Source: Hermatobates lingyangjiaoensis (Eukaryota > Arthropoda > Insecta > Hemiptera > Hermatobatidae). Taken from it: a stretch of 64,000 nucleotides of DNA. The notes beneath the pieces were generated by a model. It saw only the letters and a program-made list of their open reading frames with translations, had not been told where the DNA came from and searched no databases. The DNA lies in assembly GCA_026182355.1 (NCBI GenBank), contig JAPFBL010000576.1:85001-149000 (forward strand). Direction: 5' to 3'. How positions within the stretch are numbered: position 1 is the first letter of the stretch; every line of letters begins with the position of its first letter. The translations under genes were made by a program, and so were the position numbers. This document shows, in pieces, positions 41,770 to 54,019 of this stretch.

Positions 41770-42960
41770 TAGTGAAGAGTAAGTTTGGTGTGGTGAGAAA
41801 GACTCAGTATGTCAATCTATTAAGGATTTGGTATCTTGTGGTATAAAAATGTGAGTTTATATACTTAGAGGATTTGAGTTTGCTATGGTAGAATGATTGG
41901 GTTGCTGTTGTAAATCAACTGAGGATATCAAACTTTTAAGGCTTATGTACACTGTGGTATAAAATAATTGAGTATGCTATGATTCAGTATTCTATGGTGA
42001 AAAAGGCTGTACGTGATAGGGTTAGAAGGTTGCTTTTGGCTTGAATAAAAGACTTGTTTATATCTGGCTTAGAAGATTGTGTACGGAAAACTTTGACGAA
42101 TTGAATATGCTTTAATCTGAATGATTAAGTATGATGTGGTTACAACGTTTGAGACTACCAAGCTTGATAAAGATGGAATATACTACGGTATAAAATATTG
42201 AGTATAACTTGCTGATAAGGATTGTGCATAATTTTTTGCTAATGCTTGTATGAGTTGTTGCCCACGTGATTAATCATACTGTAGACTAAAGGAGTGAGTA
42301 TACTCTATTGTAAGCTTCATATATGAGTATATGAATATTCATATATGAGTATAACTTTAGTATTCCATGTATAGAAGGATTTAGCACTCTATGGTGTGAA
42401 TAACTAGGCATAAAATATATTGACAAATTGAGTATTCTACTTTGTGAGGAACTGTGTGCGTTATGATTAGAATGATTTAGTATACTGTGGTATGAAGGAT
42501 CGCCTCTGAAAGACATAGAACAGATGAATATACTGTGGTTTGAGGGATTCAGTACGTTATGATTACAACGATTTAGTATACTTTGGTATGAAGGATCACC
42601 TCTGAAAGACATGGAACACTTGAATATACTGTGGTGTGAGGGATTGAGTACGTTATGATTAGAACGATTTAGTATACTGTGGTATGAAGGATCACCTCTG
42701 AAAGACATAGAACACTTGAATATACTGTGGTGTGAGGGATTGAGTACGTTATGATTAGAACGATTTAGTATACTGTGGTATGAAGGATCACCTCTGAAAG
42801 ACATAGAACACTTGAATATACTGTGGTGTGAGGGATTGAGTACGTTATGACTAGAACGATTTAGTATACTGTGGTATGAAGGATCGCCACTGAAATACAT
42901 ACATAGAACGGTTGAGTTTGTTGTGGTTTGAGGGACTGAGTAAGTTATAATTTGAAGAAT
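41770..42960. repeat. ancient short-period tandem repeat
   Basis: The word TGAGTATACTGTGGTATGA and variants recur every 28-35 bp throughout (GAGTTTGCTATGGTAGAATG, GAGTATGCTATGATTCAG, GAATATACTACGG). Divergence rises toward the edges. The inner part was amplified again as a 96-bp unit. Confidence 0.7.
42465..42910. repeat. 96-bp higher-order repeat, about 4.5 units
   Basis: GATTTAGTATACTGTGGTAT recurs near 42472, 42569, 42665, 42761 and 42857. Each unit contains three diverged 32-bp-type subunits. The 204-codon minus frame (SMSFRGDPSYHSILNRS repeated) exists because 96 is a multiple of three and no stop falls in that frame. I do not regard it as a protein. Confidence 0.9.
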
Positions 42961-44139
42961 TGAATATACTACATTTGGAAAAACTTATTGTGTAGTAAGC
43001 AAGTAAAACTTAGTAATTTAAACAATTAAAAAAAGTTTATATTTATTATATACTATAACCATTATAAAAACAGTAACGGTGTACATATTTTTAAAGAATA
43101 AAAAAATATATTTTTTCTACTCTACTGCGTGGGAGTGCTATGAAATCTTCATATAATCTTTGTGATGGAACAGAAAGAAGCTTATTGTGTTAACCATAAC
43201 AAAAAAAAACTTCTCCTTTGTGACATACACTTTACAGAAGAAACTTAATTAAAAAGTATATTTCTTCTATAGCAGACAGCTCAAAATTATCAGTTTTTAT
43301 TATTTTTTTCTTTATTAATAAGATTTTTAAAATTTTGTTCGTAATTAAATCATGAAATTAGTTAAATCTTAATTTTGACTTACACTTTGTTTTAGTGTTT
43401 CCTAAAATTATAAATGTATGTGTCTATTAAGCAGTATTATTAAAAAAATAATAATATTATTCGGAAAAAATAAAGAATTTTATGTCTGTTCACGTCATTG
43501 TGACTTATTCTTATTTATTTGGTAGCAGTTTACTGTGGCTTTGCACGACTAATAAAAAAAATATTTTCTAGTGAATACAAGGTTGGGTTGTTAAAATTAA
43601 AGTAAAAATAAAAACAAGTATAATTCATACAAAAAGATAAAATGCTGTTTATCAGTTTATGGTAATACATATGAATTTAGATATTGTTGTTATAACATTT
43701 ACTGTTAATTCTGTCTTGATAACTTGCCGAGAAGTAAAATAAACGTCAAGGTAAAAATGAGCCAAATGAAGACCAGCATTAAACATAAAAGCCTATATAT
43801 GTGTACATATACAAAGAAAATATTCTTATTTAATGTATTTTTTTTTAATGTCACTAAAAGAATAAAGTAATAACAAATAAAACGTAATCAGATCGAATGA
43901 AAAGGAAAAAATAGTATAACTGGCTCGGTTATGATACTCGTATCTTGGTACATGAATAGCAAAATATAATCAACTCTGAAGCTATATCAATTTCATTTAT
44001 TTGTTATTTTATTTTCGATAATGAGATGGAGGGTTTACTAGAAAGCTACACCACTGAGGCTGATTCCATACCAATGATTGTATATTAAATTGTATATTGT
44101 ACAATTATTATTGATTTCTAAGCATTGCCAAACTCAAAT
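42961..44139. other. AT-rich unique stretch, no gene seen
   Basis: No supported feature. Confidence 0.5.
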
Positions 44140-44338
44140 GTATTAACAGTTGGGATCTTTAAGGAGTAGCTGAGGACGTAATGATGGCATTGTCGGCTTT
44201 ACATCCTCTTCGGTGGACGACGTGCTCGTATTTTAGTTCCTCCTTCTCGAAAAAAACGAAGACGAGAGTAAGAATCGAACCCTGATCTACCAGTCTAGAG
44301 GCCAGAATGCAAGCCACTGGGCTACTCTGACCCGGTTA
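44140..44338 (-). mobile_element. tRNA-derived SINE, minus strand, diverged
   Basis: Minus strand head: CCAGAGTAGCCCAGTGGC, then GGGTTCGATTC. The central block is present in antisense as TTTACATCCTC and ACGACGTGCTCG. More diverged than other copies; the 3' part is truncated at about 44140. Confidence 0.7.
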
Positions 44339-46855
44339 CAATAATTGTATTTTTACGCAATTTACAGTTCTTTAAAACTTTGTAAGGTTATTGATGTAAT
44401 ACAGAAATTTTTTTTTTAAAAAAATGTACTGAATGGAATTTAAAATCGCCCGTATATTACAGATTTAATCTACAAATTAAAGACGTTAACTTTTTCTAAG
44501 TAATTTAGAATGAATATTTAGTTATCTATTGTTTACTATTTTTTTCTTTTTTGTCATATTTATACGTATGAATAATAGTCATAGACATATGATGCTACTT
44601 TAGTATACCATATTATTAACTTACACAGAGAAATTATGACCATTTTTTTAATTAAATTCAACTTTTTTTTTATCATCCTGGGGTAAATGGATGAAAAAAA
44701 GTCTCCATTGTGTAAAAAAGTCTGCATTATTTTATCCATTAACCCCAGTATGAGTAAATATAACACAATTATGGATTGCACAACTAAAGAGTTGATTTTA
44801 TCTTTTTTTTTTTCAAAAACAATAACTTAACTGGGAAAATTTAGAAAAATATTACCCCTAAACATTTAAATCTTTGGTCTACTTATAGAGTAGGTGTTGC
44901 AACACTGACTTAATTGATTGCAACACCAACTTAATAGGTAGAAAATCCCTATATTTAGTGGAAAGAGACACAATCAGACAGAATGAGACTTCATTATCAC
45001 AGTTGTATGTATTTTAGTATTTTAACACATGGGATTCATGGGAAATGAGGTGGTGCATTGCTTGGCAAAGGGTGTAGAAAGATCACTATGCTTTCTTAAG
45101 GCTTTAATTAAGCAGCAATGGTTTAAAAAAAGAAGCCAGATGAAAGGTGGCTATAGGAACAAGGTGTGATTCACTTTTAATAAGATCAATCTGACAGGTC
45201 TTAAATTAGCAGAAGAAGTCAAATCATAAATCTAGATTGGAGAAAATTTTAAAACGTGTGTAGAATATTTAACTAGGCACTATCCTCTCAAATATAACTG
45301 ATACAAACTGAAAATCACATGAAACCTGGAATACAGATTCTATCTGAAAGAAGAACAAACTATTGCACACATTTGTAAAGTCTAAGCTAAGAGGCTTTAA
45401 AAGGTTAATGACTTTTGTCAAACCATGCATAAAACTAACAGGAATGAAAGATATATTTCGAAATAGTACTATATCAATGGGATACCTCATATAGTTTTTG
45501 TATGGGGTGTACATAATATAATATTAAAAATATATAATTTGATAGTTTTTTTCCCCATTACTGCTAATCATCTCATAATTTATGTGTGGCACATTATCTA
45601 CAAAAAAACGAAAATATCACGTTCAGTTCATGTTGATGAACACGTGTTTTATCATTCTACCGTAATAACTTTTTTGTTTTTTTTTTTCAATATACTGGAA
45701 AATATACTTATACATAAATATTTATACTATCCGGTTTATTGGGTTGTGAGGTTATCTATACAGAGGAATTTGTAGCGGATATTTCACAAGGAATTAGAAA
45801 GGAAGAAAATTGTTGAAAATAAACCGTAGCGGAAAACAAGTACAATTTAAACTACAATAAATTCATGATTTCACATATGATTTAAAAAAAAATTAAACAT
45901 TCCTTAATATCACCATTCGAATTATGTGCGAATGAATGAAATGTTATTACATCTTGAATAATTGATTAAAAGACTACTCAACAAGAAATCACTGATAACT
46001 AAATGTCAAATTAGAAAAAAATGACCGTATAGAATACAATATTCTACACTATTACAGGCTTTGAGTTTTGAAAGATAATTGAAGTCACTGTAAGAAATGA
46101 TATTCATCAGTTTTACATGGAATCATAGAAAGTCCATCAATAGTTTTCAATCAACTGATTTTCAATCAGTAGTTTCCATATTTTCACCAAAGTCACCGAT
46201 TGATGAATATTTTGACATAATTTTTTTTTAATTCTTCTATCGTTTACAACTTACAAATTTTAACAAAGACACGATCTTAAAACTTCATAACGACAACGAT
46301 TTTTACAAAAGTTATGCCTGTTTAAAGGTTTTCTTGGTATTGCCGGAAGAGAGCTTAAATATACAAGTTATGTTTGTTCATAGAGTTTTCAATTTCTATT
46401 TAATACTAAAGCTTATCTCTTCATTTTATCAATGTTAGGTCTTGTATATACTTCAGAATCAGCCTACAAGTTTGAAAGGTTTTCCCTGTCATCATATCGG
46501 TCTCTCCTTTTCAGAAATCAGTAGTTGTAAGAACTACTAAACCAATCGAATGAAGAAAAAATTCAATCGGTAAGATGGTACATTTCTCTTTGTTTCAACC
46601 AAGAAGTAAGAATTGCTGTATCAATAACAATATTGTTATTTGCTATCATTCTTGAATGCCCCATTATCTGACTTTTGAATGTTTCAGACATAAATCGATT
46701 CGTTACGGATTAACCATGTCCTAACTTTGTAAACATAAAATTCATTTTATTTTTGAAGTAATGTAATAAATTTTTAAAAAAATTTTTTGTTGATTTTACT
46801 GTGATTAAACGTATTGATAAAACTTTCGTTCTTTTCGAGTATAAAACCCTGTATT
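44339..46855. other. AT-rich unique stretch, no gene seen
   Basis: About 2.5 kb with no convincing exon or repeat. Open frames of 73-81 codons have no motif. Confidence 0.5.
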
Positions 46856-47110
46856 TCATTCAGAGTCCAACAAAAGGTCGATGACTTTTTTTTTACATCT
46901 ACACCCCTCTGGTAGTGGGGTGACTAATTTTTCAGGTTCCTGTACGTAGTTAGGGCGTGTTGATAACAGAACAGCTAACGTATGTCTATTTCTAGTATAT
47001 CCCCACTCCCAGTTCTCAAGATCACTATCTCTTTCTCCCCTACAGTGTTCAAACCCCCTGCCCGCATCTGTTACAACTACCTCTGTATAGATAACCTCAC
47101 ATCCCAATAA
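46856..47110 (-). other. GC-richer island with 83-codon minus frame
   Basis: An open minus frame starts MGCEVIYTEVVVTDAGRGFE and ends at 46856. Composition is more protein-like than elsewhere, but I recognise no domain and see no flanking splice signals that fix an exon. It may be a conserved noncoding island or a fragment of a gene. Confidence 0.25.
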
Positions 47111-47511
47111 ATCTTACACAGATAACGCTTGCATAAATCTTTAAATATTATTCTTCCAGTGCATAGAAAAAATAAAATAAAATAAGTTATTACTGTAGAA
47201 AACGACAAAAACACGTGTTCATCAAACATAAAGAAGTGGTGACAGTTTCTGTATACTATGCTGTCGAGGTAATCAGCAATTATTTAACAGATGTTCTATA
47301 TACCTAACTTAATAATTTACTATCAGTGCTAGAGTCAGTAACTCTGGTCCTGGTAAGACCTCGTAAATTTGTTCGTATGGTCAGCGTCAGAGTTGACACG
47401 AGTCTGTGCTTACTATAAATCAGGAGTCGGATGAGGTGGGTAGGAGAACAAGTAAATTTTTGACGTTTATAGCGAATGGGGAAGGTTGACTGTTGGATTA
47501 AGTGCCTGAAG

Positions 47512-47740
47512 AGGTGGTCATGGTAGCTCAGTTGCTTGCGTGTTTGCCTCTGGTTTGGTAGACCCGGGTTCGATTCTCACTCTCCCTTCGGCTTTCGACA
47601 AATATTCTGAGCATGTTATCCCTTAGATAAGTGGTTAAACCATTAGGATAGCTTTGGTTAGGTCACAATGTCAGTCTCACAAATGAACACAAATTGGCCA
47701 AATATTGGTCAATATTCTAATACCATAAAATGAACATTTT
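47512..47740 (+). mobile_element. tRNA-derived SINE
   Basis: Head: GTCATGGTAGCTCAGTTGCTTGCG and GGGTTCGATTCTC, both boxes well kept. Then TATTCTGAGCATG, TTATCCC and GGTTAAACCATTAGG. The tail is diverged. Just downstream lies a second copy in the opposite orientation. Confidence 0.8.
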
Positions 47741-47744
47741 AGAC

Positions 47745-47962
47745 TGGGACTCAAGTGTATGTGGAGTAGGGATCTATAACAAGTAGCTGACATTGTACAG
47801 GCTGGGAACTGATGGACTTAACAGATGTTGTCTCCAACTGACGACGTGCTCAGATTCATTCACCTCCCACGTGAATAAAGCGAGAAACAGAGTAGGTATT
47901 GAACCTCAGACCTACCAGTCCAGAAGCGAGCAAGTTGCCACTAGACTAACCTGGCCTCTACC
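47745..47962 (-). mobile_element. tRNA-derived SINE, minus strand
   Basis: In antisense: TGGGACTCAAGTG, GAGTAGGGATCTATAAC, GACATTGTACAGGC, CGACGTGCTCAGATTCATTC, then the B box complement (GTATTGAACC) and CACTAGACTAACCTGGCC. It forms a head-facing pair with 47512-47740 with tails adjacent. Confidence 0.82.
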
Positions 47963-48079
47963 TGTCCTGGAAAGACGCCATATTTGCGTTTCTATGCTCA
48001 ACTTTTAGAGTTAACACGAGCTGTGCTACTTAGACGAGGTGAAATGTTAGGGCTTAGGGATGAGAAAGTGATGTTTGGA

Positions 48080-48332
48080 TTAAGAGGTTGCACAAAGTCC
48101 AGAGTGCTCTCCTCTGGACTGCTAGCTCTGGGTTCCATTTTCACTCTGACCTTCAACTTGTTTCATGTGAGAAGTGAAAATATTTGTCCACGTCATCCCT
48201 CTGAAAAAAAGTTAAGCCCTTGTTTTCCAAGCCTTTACTACGTCAGATACTAGTTAAATCTACTCTATTTTTAGTTATTATCCCTACTCTAAATTCATTT
48301 CAGTTGGACCAAATTCGGACTCCCATTGTACC
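48080..48332 (+). mobile_element. tRNA-derived SINE
   Basis: CTCCTCTGGACTGCTAGCTCTGGGTTCC, AAGTGAAAATATTTGTCC, ACGTCATCCCTCTG, AAGTTAAGCCCTTG, TCCCTACTCTAAATTCATTTC and CGGACTCCCATTG. The A box is missing; the rest keeps SINE order. Third copy in 0.8 kb. Confidence 0.75.
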
Positions 48333-51268
48333 ATCATTACGGAGATACAAGATTTCCTTGATAAATCATGGCAGAAGTGTATCTTTTTATCAAGGTGGTT
48401 TGGATGAGCAGAGAGTCCATAGAATTCATTATCCAGAAGTCTATTTTTGTAGCTATCTTTAGATTTCCATTCCAATTTATACTGAGTATCCACACTTGTA
48501 TAGTATAGTATTGTACCGGCATGAGTCTCCATAAGTCAAAATTGAACCAACAATTGTTTATGGTATTATTAACAATAAAATATAAATTGCGAATTAAAGT
48601 GAATCCATAACTTTGATTTATTTCAGATACAGCTTAGTTATCAGTCTTGAGTCAAAAATGAGACTCAATTGTGTAACTTTGGTTTCATTGGGTATGGCCT
48701 GGTTTACAATAGAAAGAAAGTTTAGGCAGAAAAGGATATCCAACTCAAACAAATATGGGTAATATTGATGGAGTCAAAGAGAATTAGCAAATTGCAGTCT
48801 ACTGAAAACTTTATAAAAACATTATTTAGTTCTCTTGTAGTATGACTAAAATTGGTATACCAATAGGATACTGCGGCGTGATCAGGTAAATCTCGATACG
48901 ATTCTATGATTTTTGGTTCATTTTGAGAGTGATCTGTATAGCACCAATGGCGATACATCAAACTCACTAATTCTGTAGTCTCTAGAGTATGATTTAAGGT
49001 AGGCTGACGCACTCTTAAGAGTATCATTGTAGAGTTAACTCTGTTTTGCCGTTAGCAGTCATTTAGCCACGTCATATGTGCTTTGTTTTTTCGTAATTTT
49101 TTTCGTAAAATTTAAAATATCTGAATATAGGATTTCAAAAGGATTAATTAATTAAAACTTCTGCTTGCAAGATTAATGATCATAATATTAATGAGTTATT
49201 TCATCGCAATGATTAAATGAGTCATTGATTGTATATGATAGAGTAATATGAAAAATCAAAGCTAATATAACTTTCTAATACTAAATATGTTTCTCAAATC
49301 TTTGATGAAATTAAAAAGTTGACTGTTAAGCACTTTGCACGTTATTATAGAGAAAGGGATGAAGTCTCTCTGGCATACCAGTACTTGATGCCTTTGTGAA
49401 CCCCTTGAACATAACGACTTCTATAGCATTTTAATGGACCTCCCAGCACCAACCACTTAGTCTGTAAACTAGAACATTCAAGTTTTAAACACAGCATTTG
49501 CAAAACACGCTTCCATAACCTTCATCGCTAACTACATTACCTTCTCCACTTTTACTCTAATATCAACCCTTTTCCTGTTGCCTTTTGTATTTTACTGACA
49601 AACAGAATAAATCACTGATTCAAACAAGTTGTGTTACTCACAATTAGTTCTTTTATCAATTCACAAACAACACATTAAGGATTAATTATAAATAATTATC
49701 AATTTAGGATTTTTCAATGCTAGCTTATTCCAATAATTGTTTTCAGCTTTCCAAGAACTCATTCGGCATATCTTGAGCCGATTAACTGAATAGAATTTTC
49801 TGTTAGATTCAATTTAATTTTTTTCTCATTATTCTTCCTCAGTTTTCTTCTTCTGCACCTATTTCTAGTAATTTTTTCGTATTTGTTATGGCAAACCTGC
49901 ACATATTTTACTAAGCCGTCCAGTTCACTTTTGTCTTCTTATCGCATTAAACCTTTCCATTACGACCGTAAAAGGAACTCTAAACCTGTTTTGTTGCATT
50001 TGAAATACATAATTCAATAAAAAGTGCTGTAAGTTTTAAAAATACTGCTAAGACGTTATTAGGCATGCTGCTCTCTTAGGATGTAATCGTAGTTATTAAG
50101 AACTGCCAATTATGTTCCATTTTCATTTTCTTCGAGAAATTTCACTTTGGAGTAGAAATATTCGGAACATATTATTGTAGGCATTTGCACCTTGCGATGA
50201 GATAGTATACTGTAGGGTTGATGTTTTTCGCAATATTACGAGTTTCGTGCGATAGAAAACAATTCAAAATCTAAAAAGTTATCTAAACTGTTTATTTTTA
50301 AGATGAATCAAAGACATGAAAAAAAAACATACGGCAAAGATTTTTATCTTCAAAGAGATAATCTAGTTTTCACCAATAAGATTCATTTTGTTAAAATCTC
50401 ATATATAAGTTTAAACTATCGTCATCATGACTATACAAGAATTTAAAAATAATTCCCTAAACGATTTAAGAAAGGATTATAAACTTAGGATTTTTTTGGT
50501 GACATTTAGTACAAATATAAAATACAACATTGATTTGATTGTGCTTTTTGTCAACACTGTCACTTATTTTATTTCAGAAGGAAAAAAAAAGTTTTAAATT
50601 CGAAGTATATTGGAATTAATTTAAAAAAAAAAAATAAAGAGAGAAAGTCGGCAAAATGAAGACGATTTAGCTTGTAAGAAACTTGAAAGTTCCTATAAAA
50701 CTCTTGGGAAAGAGTTTATGCGAACTAAACCGAAGCTACGGATTATTATAAATTGACGTAACTCTAACTTTTTAGTAAAAGGGAACACTAAGTTTTACAG
50801 CCAAAATAAATGACAGTTAAAAGCATTCAAAAAAAAAAAAGTTTTGATTTATCAAGGTCGTTCTTGATTATGCAGAAACTTTAATCCTTTACCGTAACTC
50901 AGTTGAAAACGGGCTCAGATCTTAGAGAGAGTGGTGGAATGGTAAAAATTTATTTTCTTTTATAAGTTTCAGTTGAAAACTCTCTTTCCTTGAAATAATA
51001 TGATATATTTTTTTTATTTTTGGATGCTCTACAACTAAAGAAAACATAAAACTTTTTTTTCACAAAATTGTTTAAAAGTCTGTAAATATCTTAATATATA
51101 ATAAAACTGTAATATAATTACAAGACATGATTAAAAACATGATTTGAAAAAATCTAACTTAGAGAACAATATAATGTTAAATTAACTATATCAACCGTCA
51201 TAATTTGTAAGCATATGCAATATATTAGGTTTCACAGTTAAAACAGTTACTTTGCTGTTTATATACAT
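48333..51268. other. AT-rich unique stretch, no gene seen
   Basis: Nearly 3 kb without a recognisable element. Open frames of 61-101 codons on the minus strand (48284-49027) have no known motif. If a host exon exists in this window, this and 56.3-61 kb are the quietest places to look. Confidence 0.5.
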
Positions 51269-51428
51269 ATATAGCATAAAAAGGATAAATCGGGATGCGG
51301 TCAGAACTGAAAAAGACTCACTTCCAATCAAACTCTCATTGCCGACGTTTCGATTATATTCAAAATCTTTTTTGATTTGAAACTTTTTTGAAACTGTCCG
51401 CATCCCGATTTATCCTTTTTATGTTATA
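51269..51428. repeat. foldback with perfect 26-bp ends, family H core inside
   Basis: CATAAAAAGGATAAATCGGG and the next six bases (51275-51300) are exactly complementary to 51398-51423. Inside on the minus strand is AAAAAGATTTTGAATATAATC-GAAACGTCGGCAATGAGAG, a family H-type core: weak hairpin GATT/AATC, GAA, ACGT, C, GGC. About 160 bp in all. Confidence 0.85.
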
Positions 51429-51461
51429 TAACTGTCCCACCGTCGTCAATTCATTACTGTT

Positions 51462-51494
<33 letters not shown>

Positions 51495-51496
<2 letters not shown>

Positions 51497-51664
51497 CATT
51501 AAGAAGAGAATGGGAGACCAAGCACGTTGTAGGCGCAACGGCAAGTTGACGGCTTACCCGAAAATTTGAGTCTGTAAGTGTGTTTCCCTACTTTGTGTGT
51601 TGCTCTTTGTTAATCTCGAACTCATGTTGTGTCCAGTTTGGATCGTGTTTCGTTTTATTAGTGA

Positions 51665-51665
<1 letters not shown>
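51495..51665 (+). repeat. single arm, family E
   Basis: GAATGGGAGACCAAGCACGTTG, GACGGCTTACCCGAAAATTTGAG, TCTGTAAGTGTG, CTTTGTGTGTTGC and the terminal box TTTGGATCGTGTTTCG (51638). The CTGAAGA box is lost by a deletion (GTTGACGG). (TA)n on both sides. Confidence 0.7.
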
Positions 51666-51699
<34 letters not shown>

Positions 51700-51702
<3 letters not shown>

Positions 51703-51890
51703 ATGATCAAACCACAATATGAAATGGGAGAAAACAAGACTAAGATCTTTCAACCCTAGTAAGCGTCAGTTGGGTTTCGACTCTGACGAAGACCGCTTCT
51801 TACGGTTGAATGATCTTAGTCTTGTTTTCCCATTTCATATTGTGTTTTGATCTTTGATTGATATTTAACGTGTTTATGTGAAATTATATA
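51700..51890. repeat. foldback element, family A
   Basis: The left arm is shortened (antisense core cut at AACCCTAGTAAGCG); the right has GACT-CTGACGA, A, hairpin GACCGCTTCTTACGGTT, then GAATGATCTTAGTC (GAAAGATC changed to GAATGATC). The outer end is GTTTATGTGAAATT. Confidence 0.82.
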
Positions 51891-51949
51891 TATAACTATA
51901 TTTAAATATATGATATATTAATATATATATCATAAATAGATAGTAAACG

Positions 51950-52211
51950 ATTTTTCGAACTGAATAAACTAGAACTTAAAAAGAACACATAGAAAAGAAA
52001 TCACTGAACTCACTACTATATTTCGATGTCCTCGTCTTGAAAAGATGTGAATCGCTCCAAAGGTTGATAACGACTCAGCCTGTCGTTATCATCCTTCAGA
52101 TGGTGACAGCCTTCAGATGAGCGATTCACATCTTTTCCTGAAGACGAGGACATCGAAATATAGTAGTGAGTTCAGTGATTTCTTTTCTATGTGTTTCTTT
52201 TTAAGTTTCTA

Positions 52212-52215
<4 letters not shown>
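51950..52215. repeat. foldback element, family G
   Basis: The left AAACTAGAACTTAAAAAG is mirrored by TTTTTAAGTTTCTAGTTTT. The right core: TTTTC, CTGAAGA, C, hairpin GA/TC with loop GGACA, GAAATATA, GTAGTGAGTTC. The antisense core is on the left. The inner part pairs GATAACGAC with GTCGTTATC. (TA)n at 52216-52244. Confidence 0.82.
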
Positions 52216-52247
<32 letters not shown>

Positions 52248-52249
52248 GT

Positions 52250-52410
52250 TTAAACCACAAGGAAAAAGAAAAACAATATGCATCAATGCTCTGAGGCCTT
52301 TCACTTTATATCATCAGAGATCAAAGCAAGAGTTATAATGATATAAATTGAAAGGCCTTAGAGTATTTATTTTTATTGTTTTCTTTCTCCTTGTGGTTTA
52401 AACTTCATTG
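52250..52410. repeat. foldback element, family P
   Basis: AAGTTTAAACCACAAGGAAA pairs with TCCTTGTGGTTTAAACTT. The minus strand core at 52290-52320: TCT, CTGATGA, T, a weak AT hairpin, GAA, palindrome AGGCCT, C, AGA. The right sense copy (TAATGATATAAATTGAAAGGCCTTAGAG) is slightly changed. Confidence 0.82.
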
Positions 52411-52624
52411 ATTTCATTACGTCCTTTTTTATTATTTTCCTGCATAAAAATATATAATAGAATCGAAAAATATATAACAGAGTAGTAATTCAGCTAACAA
52501 GTAATGTAAAAAAAAATGACTGATTTTTATATTTTTATCTATTGAAGTAACTTTTATTTCTTTCTTCGGGTGGGATGAAGGCTTGCTAGAAAGTCAAACC
52601 TCTGATTCCTGAAGGAAATATTGT

Positions 52625-52732
52625 GTCTTCTCTATTGATTCTATACTGGGAGTCCTAAATCTGACCTAAGTATAGTGTAGTTAGAGTAGAGATTTTTGAC
52701 AAAGACCTGGCATCGTACAAGTTTCAGAGGGA
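52625..52732 (-). mobile_element. SINE 3' fragment, minus strand
   Basis: CTGGGAGTCCTAAATCTGACC, TAGAGTAGAGATTTTTGAC and CTGGCATCGTACAAG correspond to the tail half of the SINE in antisense. The head is missing. Confidence 0.7.
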
Positions 52733-52734
52733 AT

Positions 52735-52840
52735 TTGTTACCTGCTGTTGCGTTTCTGGTATTCTTAGTTTCTCGTTTCTTTCTCATAAGGACGGATTTT
52801 CCAAAAATTTGTGTTAGTAAGTGTGAGAAAAGGTGAAGGG
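52735..52840 (+). repeat. worn arm, family E
   Basis: TTTCTCATAAGGACGGATTTTCCAAAAATTTGTG and TAGTAAGTGTG resemble the family E right arm with a broken CTGAAGA box. Ends at (TA)n. Confidence 0.45.
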
Positions 52841-52861
52841 GAATATATATATATATATATA

Positions 52862-53135
52862 TAAACCCACAACAAGAAATGAGAAAAAAACCTAAACTCT
52901 TTCAGCCGTAACAAGCAGTCTTGATCAGAGCCAAATCTGAAATTGAAACCAAATATGTAGAAACATCTGTTACGGGGTTGAGAGGATGTTTCTACATCTT
53001 TGGTTTCAGTTTGGGATTTGACCATGACGAAGGTCGCATCTTGCGGTTGAAAGATATGTCATTCTTCTCATTTCTTATTGTGGTTTGGACGTTGATTGTT
53101 ATTTTACGTCTTAATTGTGAAATCTTGTTATATAT
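52862..53135. repeat. foldback element, family A (worn)
   Basis: The left has CTCTTTCAGCCGTAACAAGCAGTC; the right has GACCATGACGAAGGTCGCATCTTGCGGTTGAAAGATATGTC. The centre keeps GTAGAAACATCTG and its mirror. The right core box is CATGACGA. Adjacent (TG)n at 53143-53156. Confidence 0.75.
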
Positions 53136-54019
53136 AGATGCATGTGTGTGTGTGTACGCATGCGCACTATAACTAAAAAAATATACCAATAGAAAACCAT
53201 TTAAACTAACTGCATATATAGATATATATTTGTATTTTAATAATACGTAACTATAATTATAATTGAAGCAAAATAAAAACCAACAATTGACTTTGAGGAA
53301 ACTATAGTTTATTTTTCTTTCAGTAAAAATCAACATTTGCGTTTATAAAAATCAACGTAAGTTATAAATTAACTATTTGTAAATCAATTATTCCATGTGA
53401 ATTTGTTTGCTAGGAAGAAATGAAATAGAGAACTAATAGAAACTCTATTATTATCAGACCAATCTTTTTGGAATACACCCTTGATAGATAATATATTCAA
53501 CAAATATACATTGTGAATAAAAAGACTAATTTTTATAGCCTAAACCAAAAATAATTATCTCATGGGAATGATAAAAAACCAATAAACCAGAGTTATAGTC
53601 CCGAAGCAATAAATTTGCTTAATTAGAGAGGTTCAGTGCACAATAAATTTGGTTAATAGATTGAAAAAGTTCTGTTGTTTTCGAAGCAATCGGGGAAAAT
53701 TACTTTCCATTGACAATTGTTTAAACAAACTGCAGGATATATTTTTTTAACAAACTTCTCATAATCAACGATGAACTTTCCAGCATTTATGACATATGAT
53801 GAATTTTTGATGCATCATTTTGATTTCTATTATGTAAATTAGTATCTTTTTTTTTTCGTGTAAGAGTGGTTGAAAATCACATGAGAGTAAATGATTTATT
53901 TTATTCGAATAAAATAAATAGTTATGCAGCAAGGGTTGCTTGTTTATTTAACGTACCAATAAGAAGCCAACTTGGTCATTTCCTCTTCAGGATGGACGAA
54001 TTCCGAAACAGGTCGACCC
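53136..54019. other. AT-rich unique stretch, no gene seen
   Basis: Contains one possible core remnant near 53984-54020 (TCTTCAGGATGGACGAATTCCGAAACAGGTCG), with a GGA/TTCC hairpin and GAAAC. No exon. Confidence 0.45.

Noticed and set aside
42286..42900. 204-codon minus-strand open frame with repeated SMSFRGDPSYHSILNRS
   Set aside because: Product of a 96-bp tandem repeat whose period is a multiple of three; no domain and no conserved start outside the array.
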